The notes under the pieces are model-generated. The model was not told the DNA's origin and did no database searches. It saw nothing but the letters and a program-made list of their open reading frames with translations. Source: Sideroxyarcus sp. (GTDB taxonomy: Bacteria; Pseudomonadota; Gammaproteobacteria; Burkholderiales; Gallionellaceae). Taken from it: DNA of 64,000 bases. The stretch covers positions 1 to 64,000 of the forward strand of contig JAUSBC010000078.1 in NCBI GenBank assembly GCA_030652215.1, read 5' to 3'. Positions 31,726 to 40,364 of this stretch are shown piece by piece. Position 1 is the stretch's first letter; each line of letters opens with the position of its first letter. A program made the translations under genes and the position numbers.

Positions 31726-34211
31726 CGATGAACATCATTCCGAACCTGTCTGACTGGTCGCTGCGCAAAAAGCTCGTGTTCCTCATCGTGCTGAGCAGTG
31801 CGATCAGCCTGCTGGTCAGTTTCTCGGTACTGTTCGCCGGCTCGCTGCGCAGCAGCCACAACGAGTCCCTGCAACAGCTTTCCGGCATCTCCGACATTTT
31901 GGCCGAGAATGCCCAGGCGGCACTGGTATTCGGCGACCGCACCGAAGCCAGGCGTCTGCTCCAGGCGCTGCAGGAACACCGCGAGATCGACGCTTCGTGG
32001 CTGCTCGACGCAAAAGGCAACACTCTCGCGGCATGGCAGCGCAACGGCCCGGCCATGCCGGTACCCGGCGACTACCGGGTCGACGCCAAGCAAATCCGTT
32101 CCGAGTTCTGGTCCAGAAACGCCGACTTGTTCCGGCCGGTGGTGCGCGGCAAGGAACGTATCGGTTACATCCTGCTGCAGGCCGATTTCACGGAGCGCTG
32201 GATGAGTCATCTAGCCAGCCTTGAGACCGGTCTGGCCGTTTTTGCTTTGTCGCTGCTGGTCATTTACGCATTGGCGATCCGTTTGCAGCGCGTGATTTCG
32301 TATCCCATCCGCGACGTCGCGCATACCGCGCGCACCATCGCCAACGACAAGACCTACAACCTGCGCGTCCCGCAGCATGCGAGCGACGAGGTCGGCGACT
32401 TGATCATGGCGTTTAACGACATGCTGAGCGAGATTCAGGAACGCGACGAAAGCCTGCTGCGCTATCAGGATCGCCTCGAAAAAGAAGTGGTGAAACGCAC
32501 CGCCGAGCTGGCCAAGACCAACGACGAACTGGCGCTGGCGGCCAAGATCTCGACGCTCGGATACTGGGAATACGATGTTGCCGCCCGCGCGTTCACCTTC
32601 AACGACCAGTATTACTCGCTGCACTTTGCCACCGCGCGGCAGGTCGGCGGCTACCGCATGTCGTACGACGACTTCGCCCGGCGCTTTATCCACCCCGAAG
32701 ACGCGCAACGCATCGGCGACCACATTCAGCTGGAACTCGACTCGGACGAGGCCGATTTCGTGGTGGAGACCGAGATCCGCGCCCTGTGTACCGACGGCAG
32801 CATGCGCTGGATGCGCATCCGCTTCAAATCGCTGATCGACGAACAAGGCTGCAAATACAAGCTGACCGGGGTCAGCCAGGACATCACCGAGAAGAAGCGC
32901 TCGGAGGAAATGATCTGGCAGCAGGCCAACTTCGATCCGCTTACCGGTCTGCCCAACCGGCGCATGTTCCAGGACAGACTGGAGCACGAGATCAAGAAAT
33001 CGCACCGCGACGGTTCGCAGCTGGCGCTGATGTTCATCGACCTCGACAAGTTCAAGGAAGTGAACGATACCCTGGGGCACGACAAGGGCGACATCCTGCT
33101 GGCCGAAGCGGCACAACGCATCGCTGCCTGCGTGCGCGAATCGGATACCGTGGCCCGTCTGGGCGGCGACGAATTCACCGTCATCCTGTCCGAACTGGAC
33201 GACCCGAACAATATTGAACGCATCGCGCAGGCCATCATCAATGCGCTGGTTGCGCCGTTCCAGCTGGGCGAAGACACTGCCTTCGTCTCCGCCAGCATCG
33301 GCATTACGCTCTATCCCGTGGATGCAACCAACCTGGAAATGCTGATGAGCAATGCGGATCAGGCCATGTACGCATCCAAGAGCGAGGGACGCAACCGTTT
33401 CAGCTATTTCACCCAGAGCCTGCAGGAAGCCGCACTGAGCCGGATGCACCTCATCAATGACTTGCGCGGTGCGCTTGCCGGCGACCAATTCCGCCTGCAT
33501 TACCATCCCATTGTCGAATTGGCCAGCGGCAACATCCACAAAGCCGAAGCGCTCATACGCTGGCAACACCCAACACGCGGCCTGATCCACCCCGCAGAAT
33601 TCGTCCTGCTGGCGGAGGAGTCGGGATTGATCGTCGAAATCGGCGACTGGGTGTTCAGGGAGGCCGCTCGACAAGTGCTGCGTCTGCGCGAAATACATCA
33701 TCCGGAATTCCAGATCAGCGTGAACAAGTCGCCCGTCCAGTTCCGCAATGACGACCGCTATTTCCGGGAATGGCTGCCCCATCTGCAGAAACTGGGCCTG
33801 CCCGGGCAAAGCATGACAATCGAGATCACCGAGGGACTGTTGCTCGATGCGAGCGCCGGCACCCAGACCAAACTGCTGGGTCTGCGCGACGCGGGCATCC
33901 AGGTCGCGCTGGACGATTTCGGCACCGGCTACTCTTCGTTGTCTTACCTTAAAAAATTCGACATCGACTACATCAAGATTGACCGCAGCTTCGTGCGCAA
34001 TCTGAGCGCCACTTCGGACGACATGGCGTTGTGCGAGGCCATCATCGTGATGGCACACAAACTGGGGCTCAAGGTCATTGCCGAGGGAGTCGAGACGACG
34101 TCCCAACGCCACCTTCTTGCGGCGGCGGGGTGCGATTATGGGCAAGGCCATCTGTTCGCCCGCCCGCTGCCGCCGCTGGAATTCGAGGCGCTGCTCAGGA
34201 CCTCGAACTAG
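31722..34211 (+). CDS. membrane diguanylate cyclase/phosphodiesterase (CHASE8-HAMP-PAS-GGDEF-EAL)
   Basis: 829 residues. Membrane segment 1 is at about 18-40; a periplasmic domain of the YfiN/CHASE8 type (about 41-165) contains SGISDILAENAQAALVFGD; membrane segment 2 is near 168-188; then come HAMP (about 189-240), a coiled linker, PAS (about 275-400), GGDEF (RLGGDEF near 479-485) and EAL (EALIRW near 609, DDFGTGYSSLSYLKKF). Both active-site signatures look intact, so it could make or degrade c-di-GMP. The start ATG overlaps the yfiR-like stop by four bases. YfiN proper lacks PAS and EAL, so this is an extended relative. Confidence 0.9.
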   Translation: MTMNIIPNLSDWSLRKKLVFLIVLSSAISLLVSFSVLFAGSLRSSHNESLQQLSGISDILAENAQAALVFGDRTEARRLLQALQEHREIDASWLLDAKGNTLAAWQRNGPAMPVPGDYRVDAKQIRSEFWSRNADLFRPVVRGKERIGYILLQADFTERWMSHLASLETGLAVFALSLLVIYALAIRLQRVISYPIRDVAHTARTIANDKTYNLRVPQHASDEVGDLIMAFNDMLSEIQERDESLLRYQDRLEKEVVKRTAELAKTNDELALAAKISTLGYWEYDVAARAFTFNDQYYSLHFATARQVGGYRMSYDDFARRFIHPEDAQRIGDHIQLELDSDEADFVVETEIRALCTDGSMRWMRIRFKSLIDEQGCKYKLTGVSQDITEKKRSEEMIWQQANFDPLTGLPNRRMFQDRLEHEIKKSHRDGSQLALMFIDLDKFKEVNDTLGHDKGDILLAEAAQRIAACVRESDTVARLGGDEFTVILSELDDPNNIERIAQAIINALVAPFQLGEDTAFVSASIGITLYPVDATNLEMLMSNADQAMYASKSEGRNRFSYFTQSLQEAALSRMHLINDLRGALAGDQFRLHYHPIVELASGNIHKAEALIRWQHPTRGLIHPAEFVLLAEESGLIVEIGDWVFREAARQVLRLREIHHPEFQISVNKSPVQFRNDDRYFREWLPHLQKLGLPGQSMTIEITEGLLLDASAGTQTKLLGLRDAGIQVALDDFGTGYSSLSYLKKFDIDYIKIDRSFVRNLSATSDDMALCEAIIVMAHKLGLKVIAEGVETTSQRHLLAAAGCDYGQGHLFARPLPPLEFEALLRTSN

Positions 34212-34262
34212 CCCCCCTTGCGCCGCGCCAAACACACCGCTGTGCAATCCGTAAAATCACAC

Positions 34263-35336
34263 ATGCCCCATCTCGTCGTTTCCATCACCGGCCACGGATT
34301 CGGCCATCTGGCGCAGACCGCGCCCGTGCTGAATCTGCTGCACCATCTCCATCCCGGGTTGCGACTGACGGTGCGCTCCAATGTGCCGCTATCCCATTTG
34401 CGATCGCGCATCCATGCGCCTTTCGCCCATCAGCCCGGCGAGGGCGACATCGGCATGGTGATGTCTTCGGCGCTGGATGTTCGTGCGGCAGACAGCCATG
34501 CCGCCTATTGCGCGTTTCATGAAAACTGGGACGCGCGCGTCGGGAACGAAGCCCGCCTGTTGCGCGATCTCGGCGCGGATGCGGTGTTTTCCAATGTGGG
34601 ATATCTGCCGCTGGCGGGTGCGCAGCGGGCGGGCATTCCCAATGTGGCGCTGTGTTCGTTGAACTGGTTCGATATCTACCGCCACTACTGCGGCGACGAT
34701 GCCATTGCCAACCAGATTCATGCCGCGTATGCCAATGCCGGCGTTTTTTTGCGTGCCACGCCCGGCATGGCGATGCCCACGTTGCCCAATCTGGAACCCG
34801 TCGGGCCCATCGCAGCCGTGGGCAGCAACCGCCGCGGCGAGTTGCAACGGCATCTGAAATTATCGCGGGAAGAAAAACTGGTGCTGGTGAGTATGGGCGG
34901 CATTGCCAACCGCTTGCCCGTGGAGCGCTGGCCGCACATCGACGGTGTGCGCTGGCTGGTTGAGGACAAATGGCAAACCGTGCATCCCGATGCCATCGTG
35001 CTGGAATCGCTGCCTATGGGTTTCGGCGATCTGCTGGCCAGTTGCGATGCGCTGCTGACCAAGCCGGGCTACGGCAGTTTTGTCGAGGCGGCCTGCAGCG
35101 GCACGCCTGTCCTTTACGTCAACCGGCCGGATTGGCCGGAAGCGCCCGCCCTGACCGGGTGGCTGCAACGGCACGGGACATGCCGCGAAGTTTCGCGCGA
35201 ACAGCTGGAAAGCGGAGCCATCGCGCAAGAACTGTTCGCTCTTTGGGCAAGCCCCGTATCCGCGCCGCCGGTACCGGACGGTGCGACCGAGGTCGCGGAG
35301 CGGTTGTTGCGCGAACTTTCTCGTTCGGATAGTTGA
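34263..35336 (+). CDS. glycosyltransferase-like protein (GT-B type)
   Basis: 357 residues. The N-terminus VVSITGHGFGHLAQTAPVLN is the glycine-rich start of GT-B enzymes, and the C-terminal half has VLVSMGGIANRLPVE, DALLTKPGYGSFVEAACSGTPVLYV and YVNRPDWPEAPAL, the pattern of MurG/UDP-sugar transferases at the nucleotide site. There are no membrane segments. The acceptor and donor are unknown. The ATG at 34263 starts the homology; an upstream in-frame ATG at 34218 would begin 7 bases after the GGDEF/EAL stop. The next gene on the strand is a small unknown protein. Confidence 0.78.
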   Translation: MPHLVVSITGHGFGHLAQTAPVLNLLHHLHPGLRLTVRSNVPLSHLRSRIHAPFAHQPGEGDIGMVMSSALDVRAADSHAAYCAFHENWDARVGNEARLLRDLGADAVFSNVGYLPLAGAQRAGIPNVALCSLNWFDIYRHYCGDDAIANQIHAAYANAGVFLRATPGMAMPTLPNLEPVGPIAAVGSNRRGELQRHLKLSREEKLVLVSMGGIANRLPVERWPHIDGVRWLVEDKWQTVHPDAIVLESLPMGFGDLLASCDALLTKPGYGSFVEAACSGTPVLYVNRPDWPEAPALTGWLQRHGTCREVSREQLESGAIAQELFALWASPVSAPPVPDGATEVAERLLRELSRSDS

Positions 35337-35392
35337 TTTAGACTGCGGCGCAAGGCACGATGTGCCACCTTAAATCCTCACCTATTAATTTC

Positions 35393-35815
35393 ATGATCGA
35401 ATACATCTTCTTCGACGCGGCCTTGCGCGACAAATTCGTAGCCTTTGCAGAACAGCGTGGCGTCCCCTGCACCGCAACCGACGACAGCATGGGTCTGGAA
35501 GTGGCCATACCCGAAGATCTGCCGGACGAACTGATAGACGAACTGGAGGCATGCTACGACAGCCTGCAGGACGAGCAAGCCGAGCTGAGCAAAGACGAGG
35601 GAGAGTTGAAGCGGCTGGCGGGGTTTCGTTTCAATCTACCGGACGGTCAGTCGCGCATGCTGCCGTTGCAGACGGAAATGGCAAGCCGTTTGCTGGCAAG
35701 TTTCAGTCTGGAAGAAATACAGGGCCTGTTCGATGCCGTGGCAGCCTGCACGCTGAACCCGGGCGACGAGCGCCTGTGCCAGGTACTCGCAGCCCAGAAT
35801 CAGAAAGCGGAATAG
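35393..35815 (+). CDS. hypothetical acidic protein
   Basis: 140 residues from MIEYIFFDAALRDKF. It is acidic, predicted soluble, with a long helical stretch ELIDELEACYDSLQDEQAEL near residue 50-70. No motif is recognised. I preferred the ATG at 35393 over 35360 because the shorter form starts at a well-formed strand. Codon use is like its neighbours, so it is likely a real gene. Nothing in its context tells its role. Confidence 0.7.
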   Translation: MIEYIFFDAALRDKFVAFAEQRGVPCTATDDSMGLEVAIPEDLPDELIDELEACYDSLQDEQAELSKDEGELKRLAGFRFNLPDGQSRMLPLQTEMASRLLASFSLEEIQGLFDAVAACTLNPGDERLCQVLAAQNQKAE

Positions 35816-35932
35816 AAAAAAGCGGAGCGGAACCGGGCGTTGAGACCGCTGCAGCCCGGCTTTACTGCACGATCACGAAATCAACAAAGCTGTTGGCCTT
35901 GATGATCCCGGATCGCTGCATCGACGAACTGA

Positions 35933-36418
35933 CTAGTGCTGATGTCCGCCGTCGCCGTGCACATGCCCGTGGCTCAGTTCTTCGGCTGTGGCAGCGCGCA
36001 CGCCGGTAACCGTGCCCGAAAAGATCAGCGATTTGCCGGCCAGCGGATGGTTGCCGTCGACCGTGACTTCGTCGTCGGTGACTTCGGTGACGGTGTAGAG
36101 CATGTAATCCTCGTCGTCATCACCCTCGGCACCGCCCTCGAACTGCATGCCGACTGCGACATCTTTGGGGAACATGCCGCGCGGTTCGGCGCGCACGAGT
36201 TCGTGTTCGTATTCGCCGAAAGCATCGTCCGGCTCCATGCTGACGGAAAACTTGTCGCCCACTGCCTTGCCGTGCAGTACTTCTTCCACTGCGGGAAAGA
36301 TGCCGTCGTAGCCGCCGTGCAGGTAGCTGATAGGTTCGCTGTTCTTTTCCAGCAGCGCGCCGCTGGCGTCGGTCAGTTCGTAGGTCAGCGAGACGACGGC
36401 GTTCTTTTCAATCTTCAT
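35933..36418 (-). CDS. slyD: FKBP-type peptidyl-prolyl isomerase SlyD
   Basis: 161 residues. The FKBP half-domains flank the IF insert: VSLTYELTDASGALLEKN..., YLHGGYDGIFPAVEEVLHGK, and GNHPLAGKSLIF. The C-terminal metal-binding tail is short, only HGHVHGDGGHQH, against a long His/Cys tail in E. coli SlyD, so nickel delivery may be weaker. The start overlaps the bcp stop by four bases, making a two-gene leftward unit. Confidence 0.94.
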   Translation of the reverse strand: MKIEKNAVVSLTYELTDASGALLEKNSEPISYLHGGYDGIFPAVEEVLHGKAVGDKFSVSMEPDDAFGEYEHELVRAEPRGMFPKDVAVGMQFEGGAEGDDDEDYMLYTVTEVTDDEVTVDGNHPLAGKSLIFSGTVTGVRAATAEELSHGHVHGDGGHQH

Positions 36419-36894
36419 TTCATTTCCTTTATCAATTTAAGAATCTCCTGCGGGTGCCCGTGGGCGTGGACACCGTACAGGACATGGCGCAGCTTGCCTT
36501 TCTTGTCGATGACGAAAGTGGAGCGCTGGATGGCAAGTTTCTTGTGCCCGTCCACTTCCTTCTCGTACAACACGCCGTATTTCCTGCATATGCGCCCGTC
36601 GGTATCGGACAACAACTGCACCGCAAGCCCGTACTTGTCGCGAAAAGTGGCGTGGCTGATGCAGTCGTCGCGGCTGATGCCGACCACAATGGCGTCGTGC
36701 TTGGCGAATTCGTCCTCGTGATCGCTGAACTCGTTCGCCTCCATCGTGCATCCCGGCGTGTCGTCCTTGGGATAGAAATACAGCACGATGCTCTTGCCGC
36801 GTTGCGCCTCCAGACTGAACATATGCATGTCTGCATCGGCCAGCTCAAAGTGCGGTGCGTCAGATCCGACTTGTAATACAACTTGTGATGGCAT
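36415..36894 (-). CDS. bcp: thioredoxin-dependent peroxiredoxin Bcp
   Basis: 159 residues. The peroxidatic cysteine is in PKDDTPGCTMEANEF; the resolving cysteine found five residues later in E. coli Bcp is replaced by asparagine, so this is a 1-Cys-type or uses another partner. A strong AGGAGG precedes the ATG at 36894; the frame runs 7 codons further upstream without a better start. It is divergent from roxA, with a 75-base gap. Confidence 0.93.
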   Translation of the reverse strand: MPSQVVLQVGSDAPHFELADADMHMFSLEAQRGKSIVLYFYPKDDTPGCTMEANEFSDHEDEFAKHDAIVVGISRDDCISHATFRDKYGLAVQLLSDTDGRICRKYGVLYEKEVDGHKKLAIQRSTFVIDKKGKLRHVLYGVHAHGHPQEILKLIKEMK

Positions 36895-36969
36895 AGAGGC
36901 CTCCTGCCGAACCATTCTAACCGAGTTTTATTTTATGCCAAACGATTTTGCGGAGATTATAATCACACA

Positions 36970-38103
36970 ATGAATACTAAACTTCCCCTGCTCGGCGGCC
37001 TGACCGTCAACGAATTTCTGCGCGATTACTGGCAGAAAAAACCCCTCCTGGTCCGCAACGCCATCCCCGGCTTCAAAGGCTTGCTTGATCCCCAACAATT
37101 GATCGGTCTGGCCTGTCGCGACGACGTGCAAGCGCGCCTGGTGACGCATCAGCGCAAGAAATGGGCGCTACGCAACGAGCCGTTCATGCCCGAGGATTTC
37201 GAGGGGCTTTCCAGGAAGGGAAAATGGTCCGTGCTGGTGCAAGGCGTCAACCACTTCCTGCCGAAGGGTGCTGAACTGGCCCAGATGTTCAGTTTCATTC
37301 CGCATGCGCGGCTCGACGATCTTATGGTGAGCTACGCGCCTCCGGGCGGCGGGGTCGGCCCTCACTTCGACGTATACGATGTATTTCTGGTACAGGGGCT
37401 GGGACACCGGCGCTGGCAGATTTCCACGCAAGAAGACCAGACACTGGTCGAGGGCGCGCCGTTGCGCCTGCTGAAGGATTTCAAGATGGAGCAGGAGTGG
37501 ATCGTGGAAGCGGGCGACCTGCTTTACCTGCCACCCCATTGCGCGCACAACGGCATTGCAGAAGACGATTGCATGACCTATTCCATCGGATTCCGCACGC
37601 CGTGGTATCAGGAACTGGCGGAACAGTTCCTCGTTTACCTGCAAGACCGCATCGAAATCAAGGGGACCTATGCCGACCCCGACCTGAAAGCGCAGAAGCA
37701 TTCTTCCGAAATCGGCCCGGACATGCTGCAACAAGTCGCGCGCACCATACGCAAGGTGAAATGGGACGACGAGGACGTGGCCAATTTCCTGGGGAGCTAC
37801 CTGTCCGAACCCAAACCGCACATCTATTTCGATTCTCCCGCAAAACCACTGACCGAAGCGCGTTTTGCCCAGGCAGTGCAAAAAAGCGGCGTAAAACTCG
37901 ACCTCAAAACCCTGATGCTATGCCACGGAAGCTCGATTTTCATCAATGGCGATGCGCATCAGGTCGGGCAGGGTTGCTACCGTACGTTGCGCGAGTTGGC
38001 GGATAGTCGAAGCCTGACTGCATCGAGCAAGCTCACGCGCGAAGCTGCCGATTTGCTGTATCAATGGTACTTGGACGGGTATGTGACACCGGGCGCCAAA
38101 TAA
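36970..38103 (+). CDS. JmjC/cupin ribosomal-protein arginine hydroxylase
   Basis: 377 residues, similar in layout to E. coli YcfD/RoxA, which hydroxylates an arginine of ribosomal protein L16 using Fe(II) and 2-oxoglutarate. The metal triad is visible: His132 and Asp134 in GPHFDVYD, and His193 in PPHCAHNGIA. The C-terminal winged-helix part follows. A perfect TATAAT lies 7 bases before the ATG, so the transcript may have almost no leader. The next gene follows after 13 bases. Confidence 0.88.
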   Translation: MNTKLPLLGGLTVNEFLRDYWQKKPLLVRNAIPGFKGLLDPQQLIGLACRDDVQARLVTHQRKKWALRNEPFMPEDFEGLSRKGKWSVLVQGVNHFLPKGAELAQMFSFIPHARLDDLMVSYAPPGGGVGPHFDVYDVFLVQGLGHRRWQISTQEDQTLVEGAPLRLLKDFKMEQEWIVEAGDLLYLPPHCAHNGIAEDDCMTYSIGFRTPWYQELAEQFLVYLQDRIEIKGTYADPDLKAQKHSSEIGPDMLQQVARTIRKVKWDDEDVANFLGSYLSEPKPHIYFDSPAKPLTEARFAQAVQKSGVKLDLKTLMLCHGSSIFINGDAHQVGQGCYRTLRELADSRSLTASSKLTREAADLLYQWYLDGYVTPGAK

Positions 38104-38116
38104 AGGAGCTGTCGGC

Positions 38117-38608
38117 ATGGGCGACGATATCCTGCAGCATACCCAGTTTGACGGCGCGGCCGATTACATCGCCGCGCTGGATACGGTGTGCGCATCGGCA
38201 CAACGCACTCTGAACATCTTCGAAAAGAATTTCGAAGATATCGGCTTCAACTCCGAGGCCCGTTACGATACCTTGCGCCACTTCCTGCTTTCCAACAGCA
38301 TGAATCGCTTGAACTTATTGACACACGACCCGCAGCCCCTGATTCGCTTCTGCCCGCGCATGATGACCCTGCTCACCCAGTTCAGCCACAGCATGTTCAT
38401 CTACCGGACCCCGAAAAGCCTGCAACACATCACGGAGCCGTTCGCCGTCGCGGATAACGCGCACTATGTGCGCCGCTACCATTTCGACGACACGCGCGGA
38501 TTGCTGGCAAGAAACGACCCCGAAGAGGCGCGCCGCCTCAATTCGCTGTTCCACGAAATGTGGACATCATCGCAGCCCTGCACCTCCGGCACCAAGCTCG
38601 GCTTGTAG
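38117..38608 (+). CDS. hypothetical protein downstream of the arginine hydroxylase
   Basis: 163 residues, soluble, with RTLNIFEKNFEDIGFNSEARY near residue 30 and MFIYRTPKSLQHI near 95. The pattern recalls a phospholipase-D-like half-domain used as a small domain in some betaproteobacterial acyltransferase genes, but I cannot place it firmly. A ribosome site AAAGGAG lies 10 bases before the ATG. It is probably in an operon with the hydroxylase. Confidence 0.65.
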   Translation: MGDDILQHTQFDGAADYIAALDTVCASAQRTLNIFEKNFEDIGFNSEARYDTLRHFLLSNSMNRLNLLTHDPQPLIRFCPRMMTLLTQFSHSMFIYRTPKSLQHITEPFAVADNAHYVRRYHFDDTRGLLARNDPEEARRLNSLFHEMWTSSQPCTSGTKLGL

Positions 38609-38745
38609 CCCTCCCACACTTCTTGCTCTGGTATTCCCTGAAATTGGTGATAGAATGCCGCGCCATTCGCAACAGGGGAGGCTGCTGCGAACGGTAAGGA
38701 ACAAACAAAATCTCCCTTAATTCTTAATCTATCTAAGGAAACAAA

Positions 38746-38922
38746 ATGAAAATCTCTGCTCTGATCGCCGCTGTTCTGTTGGCTCTGTCTCTGTCTGCTT
38801 GCGGCGAAAAAGCTGCTGCACCTGCTGCCGCTCCGGTTGCTGCTCCTGCTGCTGATGCCGCATCCGCTCCGGTTGCTGCCGAAGCCGCATCCGCACCTGC
38901 TGCTGCTCCTGCTGCAAAGTAA
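38746..38922 (+). CDS. small alanine/proline-rich lipoprotein
   Basis: 58 residues, too short for common ORF cut-offs. The N-terminus MKISALIAAVLLALSLSACG is a lipoprotein signal with lipobox LSAC, predicted cleavage before Cys19. The mature part is 40 residues of Ala and Pro with few Glu, Asp and Lys (APAAAPVAAPAADAASAP...), ending AAK. AAGGAAA is 6 bases before the ATG, and a strong terminator follows 18 bases after the stop. Codons are heavily GCT/GCC biased. It is probably an abundant envelope spacer or antitermination-free single gene; the function is unknown. Confidence 0.82.
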   Translation: MKISALIAAVLLALSLSACGEKAAAPAAAPVAAPAADAASAPVAAEAASAPAAAPAAK

Positions 38923-38940
38923 TCGGCCCAACCAGCTGAT

Positions 38941-38972
38941 AAAAAAGCCGACGCAAGTCGGCTTTTTTTATT
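38941..38972. terminator. intrinsic terminator after the small lipoprotein gene
   Basis: AAAAAAGCCGAC-GCAA-GTCGGCTTTTTTT: an 11-base stem with a GNRA-type loop and T run in both directions. It ends the lipoprotein gene and can also end the converging MBL hydrolase gene. Confidence 0.93.
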
Positions 38973-38990
38973 GCCTGGATTTCCCGGCGT

Positions 38991-39755
38991 TCAGACGATC
39001 TCGCGCCAATCCAGCCCCTGTTCCTGTGTCGCCACCGCGATCTGTTCCGGCGCACACCCCGCAACACCGCTCAAAGCCTCCACCACCAGATCAACATCGT
39101 TATTCTTGCGGCTCAGATGCGCGGCAACGATATGCTGCAAGCGGCTGTTGTCCAGCCGCCCCAGCAAGGCAGCGGCATCCGCATTGTTCAAATGACCGTA
39201 GCGCCCGCCTACACGCTGTTTCAATCTGAAGTGGTAATCGCCTTCGGCCAGCATCCGGGCATCGTGGTTGCATTCCAGCACCAGCGCATGACAACCGTTC
39301 AGGGTCGCCTCGATGTGCGGCGTGGAACTGCCCGCATCGGTGAGCACGCCCAATTTTCGCACGCCGTCGCCGAACACGAATTGCACCGGCTCGGCTGCGT
39401 CGTGCGGCACGGGATAGGGCTGCACCCGCACGTCGCCGATGGCGAAGGGCAAATGCGGATTGATTTCGGTAATCGCGAGTTCGGCAAATGCCGCGTTTTG
39501 CGTGCGCAGGGTGCCGTGGGTGAGCCAGACGGGGAGGTTGAATTTGCGCGCCAGCCTGGCGACACCCGAAATATGGTCGCCGTGTTCGTGCGTGACCACA
39601 ATGCCGTCCAGTTGTTCTGCCTGCAGACCCAGCCGCGCCAGACGCGCCAGCGTTTCGCTCAGGGAGAAACCGCAGTCCAGCAAAACACGGGATTGATTGA
39701 CCTGGACGACGAGGGCGTTGCCCTCGCTGCCGCTACCGAGGACTGCGAACCGCAT
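38991..39755 (-). CDS. MBL-fold metallo-hydrolase
   Basis: 254 residues starting MRFAVLGSGSEGN, with the zinc motif THEHGDHISG (HxHxDH) near residue 60, a second ligand in VPHDAAEP, and LECNHD and AAHLSRKNN near the end. It matches the YycJ/PhnP-like group, mostly DNA- or phosphodiesterase-acting hydrolases; the exact substrate is unknown. The ATG at 39755 overlaps the end of bamC by 23 bases, so it is the last gene of dapA-bamC-MBL. A longer start at 39785 lacks a ribosome site. Confidence 0.88.
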   Translation of the reverse strand: MRFAVLGSGSEGNALVVQVNQSRVLLDCGFSLSETLARLARLGLQAEQLDGIVVTHEHGDHISGVARLARKFNLPVWLTHGTLRTQNAAFAELAITEINPHLPFAIGDVRVQPYPVPHDAAEPVQFVFGDGVRKLGVLTDAGSSTPHIEATLNGCHALVLECNHDARMLAEGDYHFRLKQRVGGRYGHLNNADAAALLGRLDNSRLQHIVAAHLSRKNNDVDLVVEALSGVAGCAPEQIAVATQEQGLDWREIV

Positions 39756-40353
39756 CTCCGCGGGGAGGACGGGCTGCGCCGCCATTGGAATTCTTGTCCA
39801 GATTCTGGTAAACGACTTCGACGAGCCGGGTGGTTTCCGCATCGCTCTTGCCGCTCTGGTCAACGACAGTGACCTCGCAGCCTGCGGCAGTCTCGCGCAC
39901 GATCAACTGATAATCCGGCTGTTTCTTCTTGTCCTTGTCGGCGGCGACGAGGAAATAGATTCCCTTGCTTCGGTCCTTGTCAGACGTCTGAAGTTTGGCG
40001 TGCTCCAGCGCCAGCCCGACCCGGCGCCAACTGCGGTCGAACGGTTCAGCCAGCAGGATGCTTTTGCTGCCGTTTTTTTCCTGCAGTCTGGCAGCCGGCG
40101 CGGCGGTCGCCTCTGCAGGTGGCTGCTCGACATTTTTTCTGGTGTATTCCGAATAGGTGGCGACCTGTTCGCCTTCTTTCCCCGGAATCGCATAGCGCGG
40201 GTCCGATTCCGGCGCTGTCAAGCCGGGCGGCATTTCCAGCGGCCGGGCCTTGACCGCCCCTGCTTTGTAATCCGCCTCGCGCTCGGTGATGCTGCTGCAT
40301 CCAGCCAGCAACGCGATTACGACAAATCCGAATACCTGATTCCTGACTTGCAT
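39733..40353 (-). CDS. bamC: outer-membrane assembly lipoprotein BamC
   Basis: 206 residues from the ATG at 40353 with GGGAG upstream. The lipobox LLAGCSS gives a lipidated cysteine at residue 19. The remainder has the BamC unstructured N-terminal YKAGAVKARPLEMPPGL segment that contacts BamD, and one globular helix-grip domain (SILLAEPFDRSWRRVGLAL...). It has one domain rather than two and is much shorter than E. coli BamC, as in betaproteobacteria. The position right behind dapA supports the assignment. Confidence 0.88.
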   Translation of the reverse strand: MQVRNQVFGFVVIALLAGCSSITEREADYKAGAVKARPLEMPPGLTAPESDPRYAIPGKEGEQVATYSEYTRKNVEQPPAEATAAPAARLQEKNGSKSILLAEPFDRSWRRVGLALEHAKLQTSDKDRSKGIYFLVAADKDKKKQPDYQLIVRETAAGCEVTVVDQSGKSDAETTRLVEVVYQNLDKNSNGGAARPPRGDAVRSPR

Positions 40354-40364
40354 GACTGCTCCCA

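Noticed and set aside
32211-34247. 678-codon minus-strand frame opposite the GGDEF/EAL gene
   Set aside because: No domain, no ribosome site, and the plus strand encodes complete GGDEF and EAL signatures.
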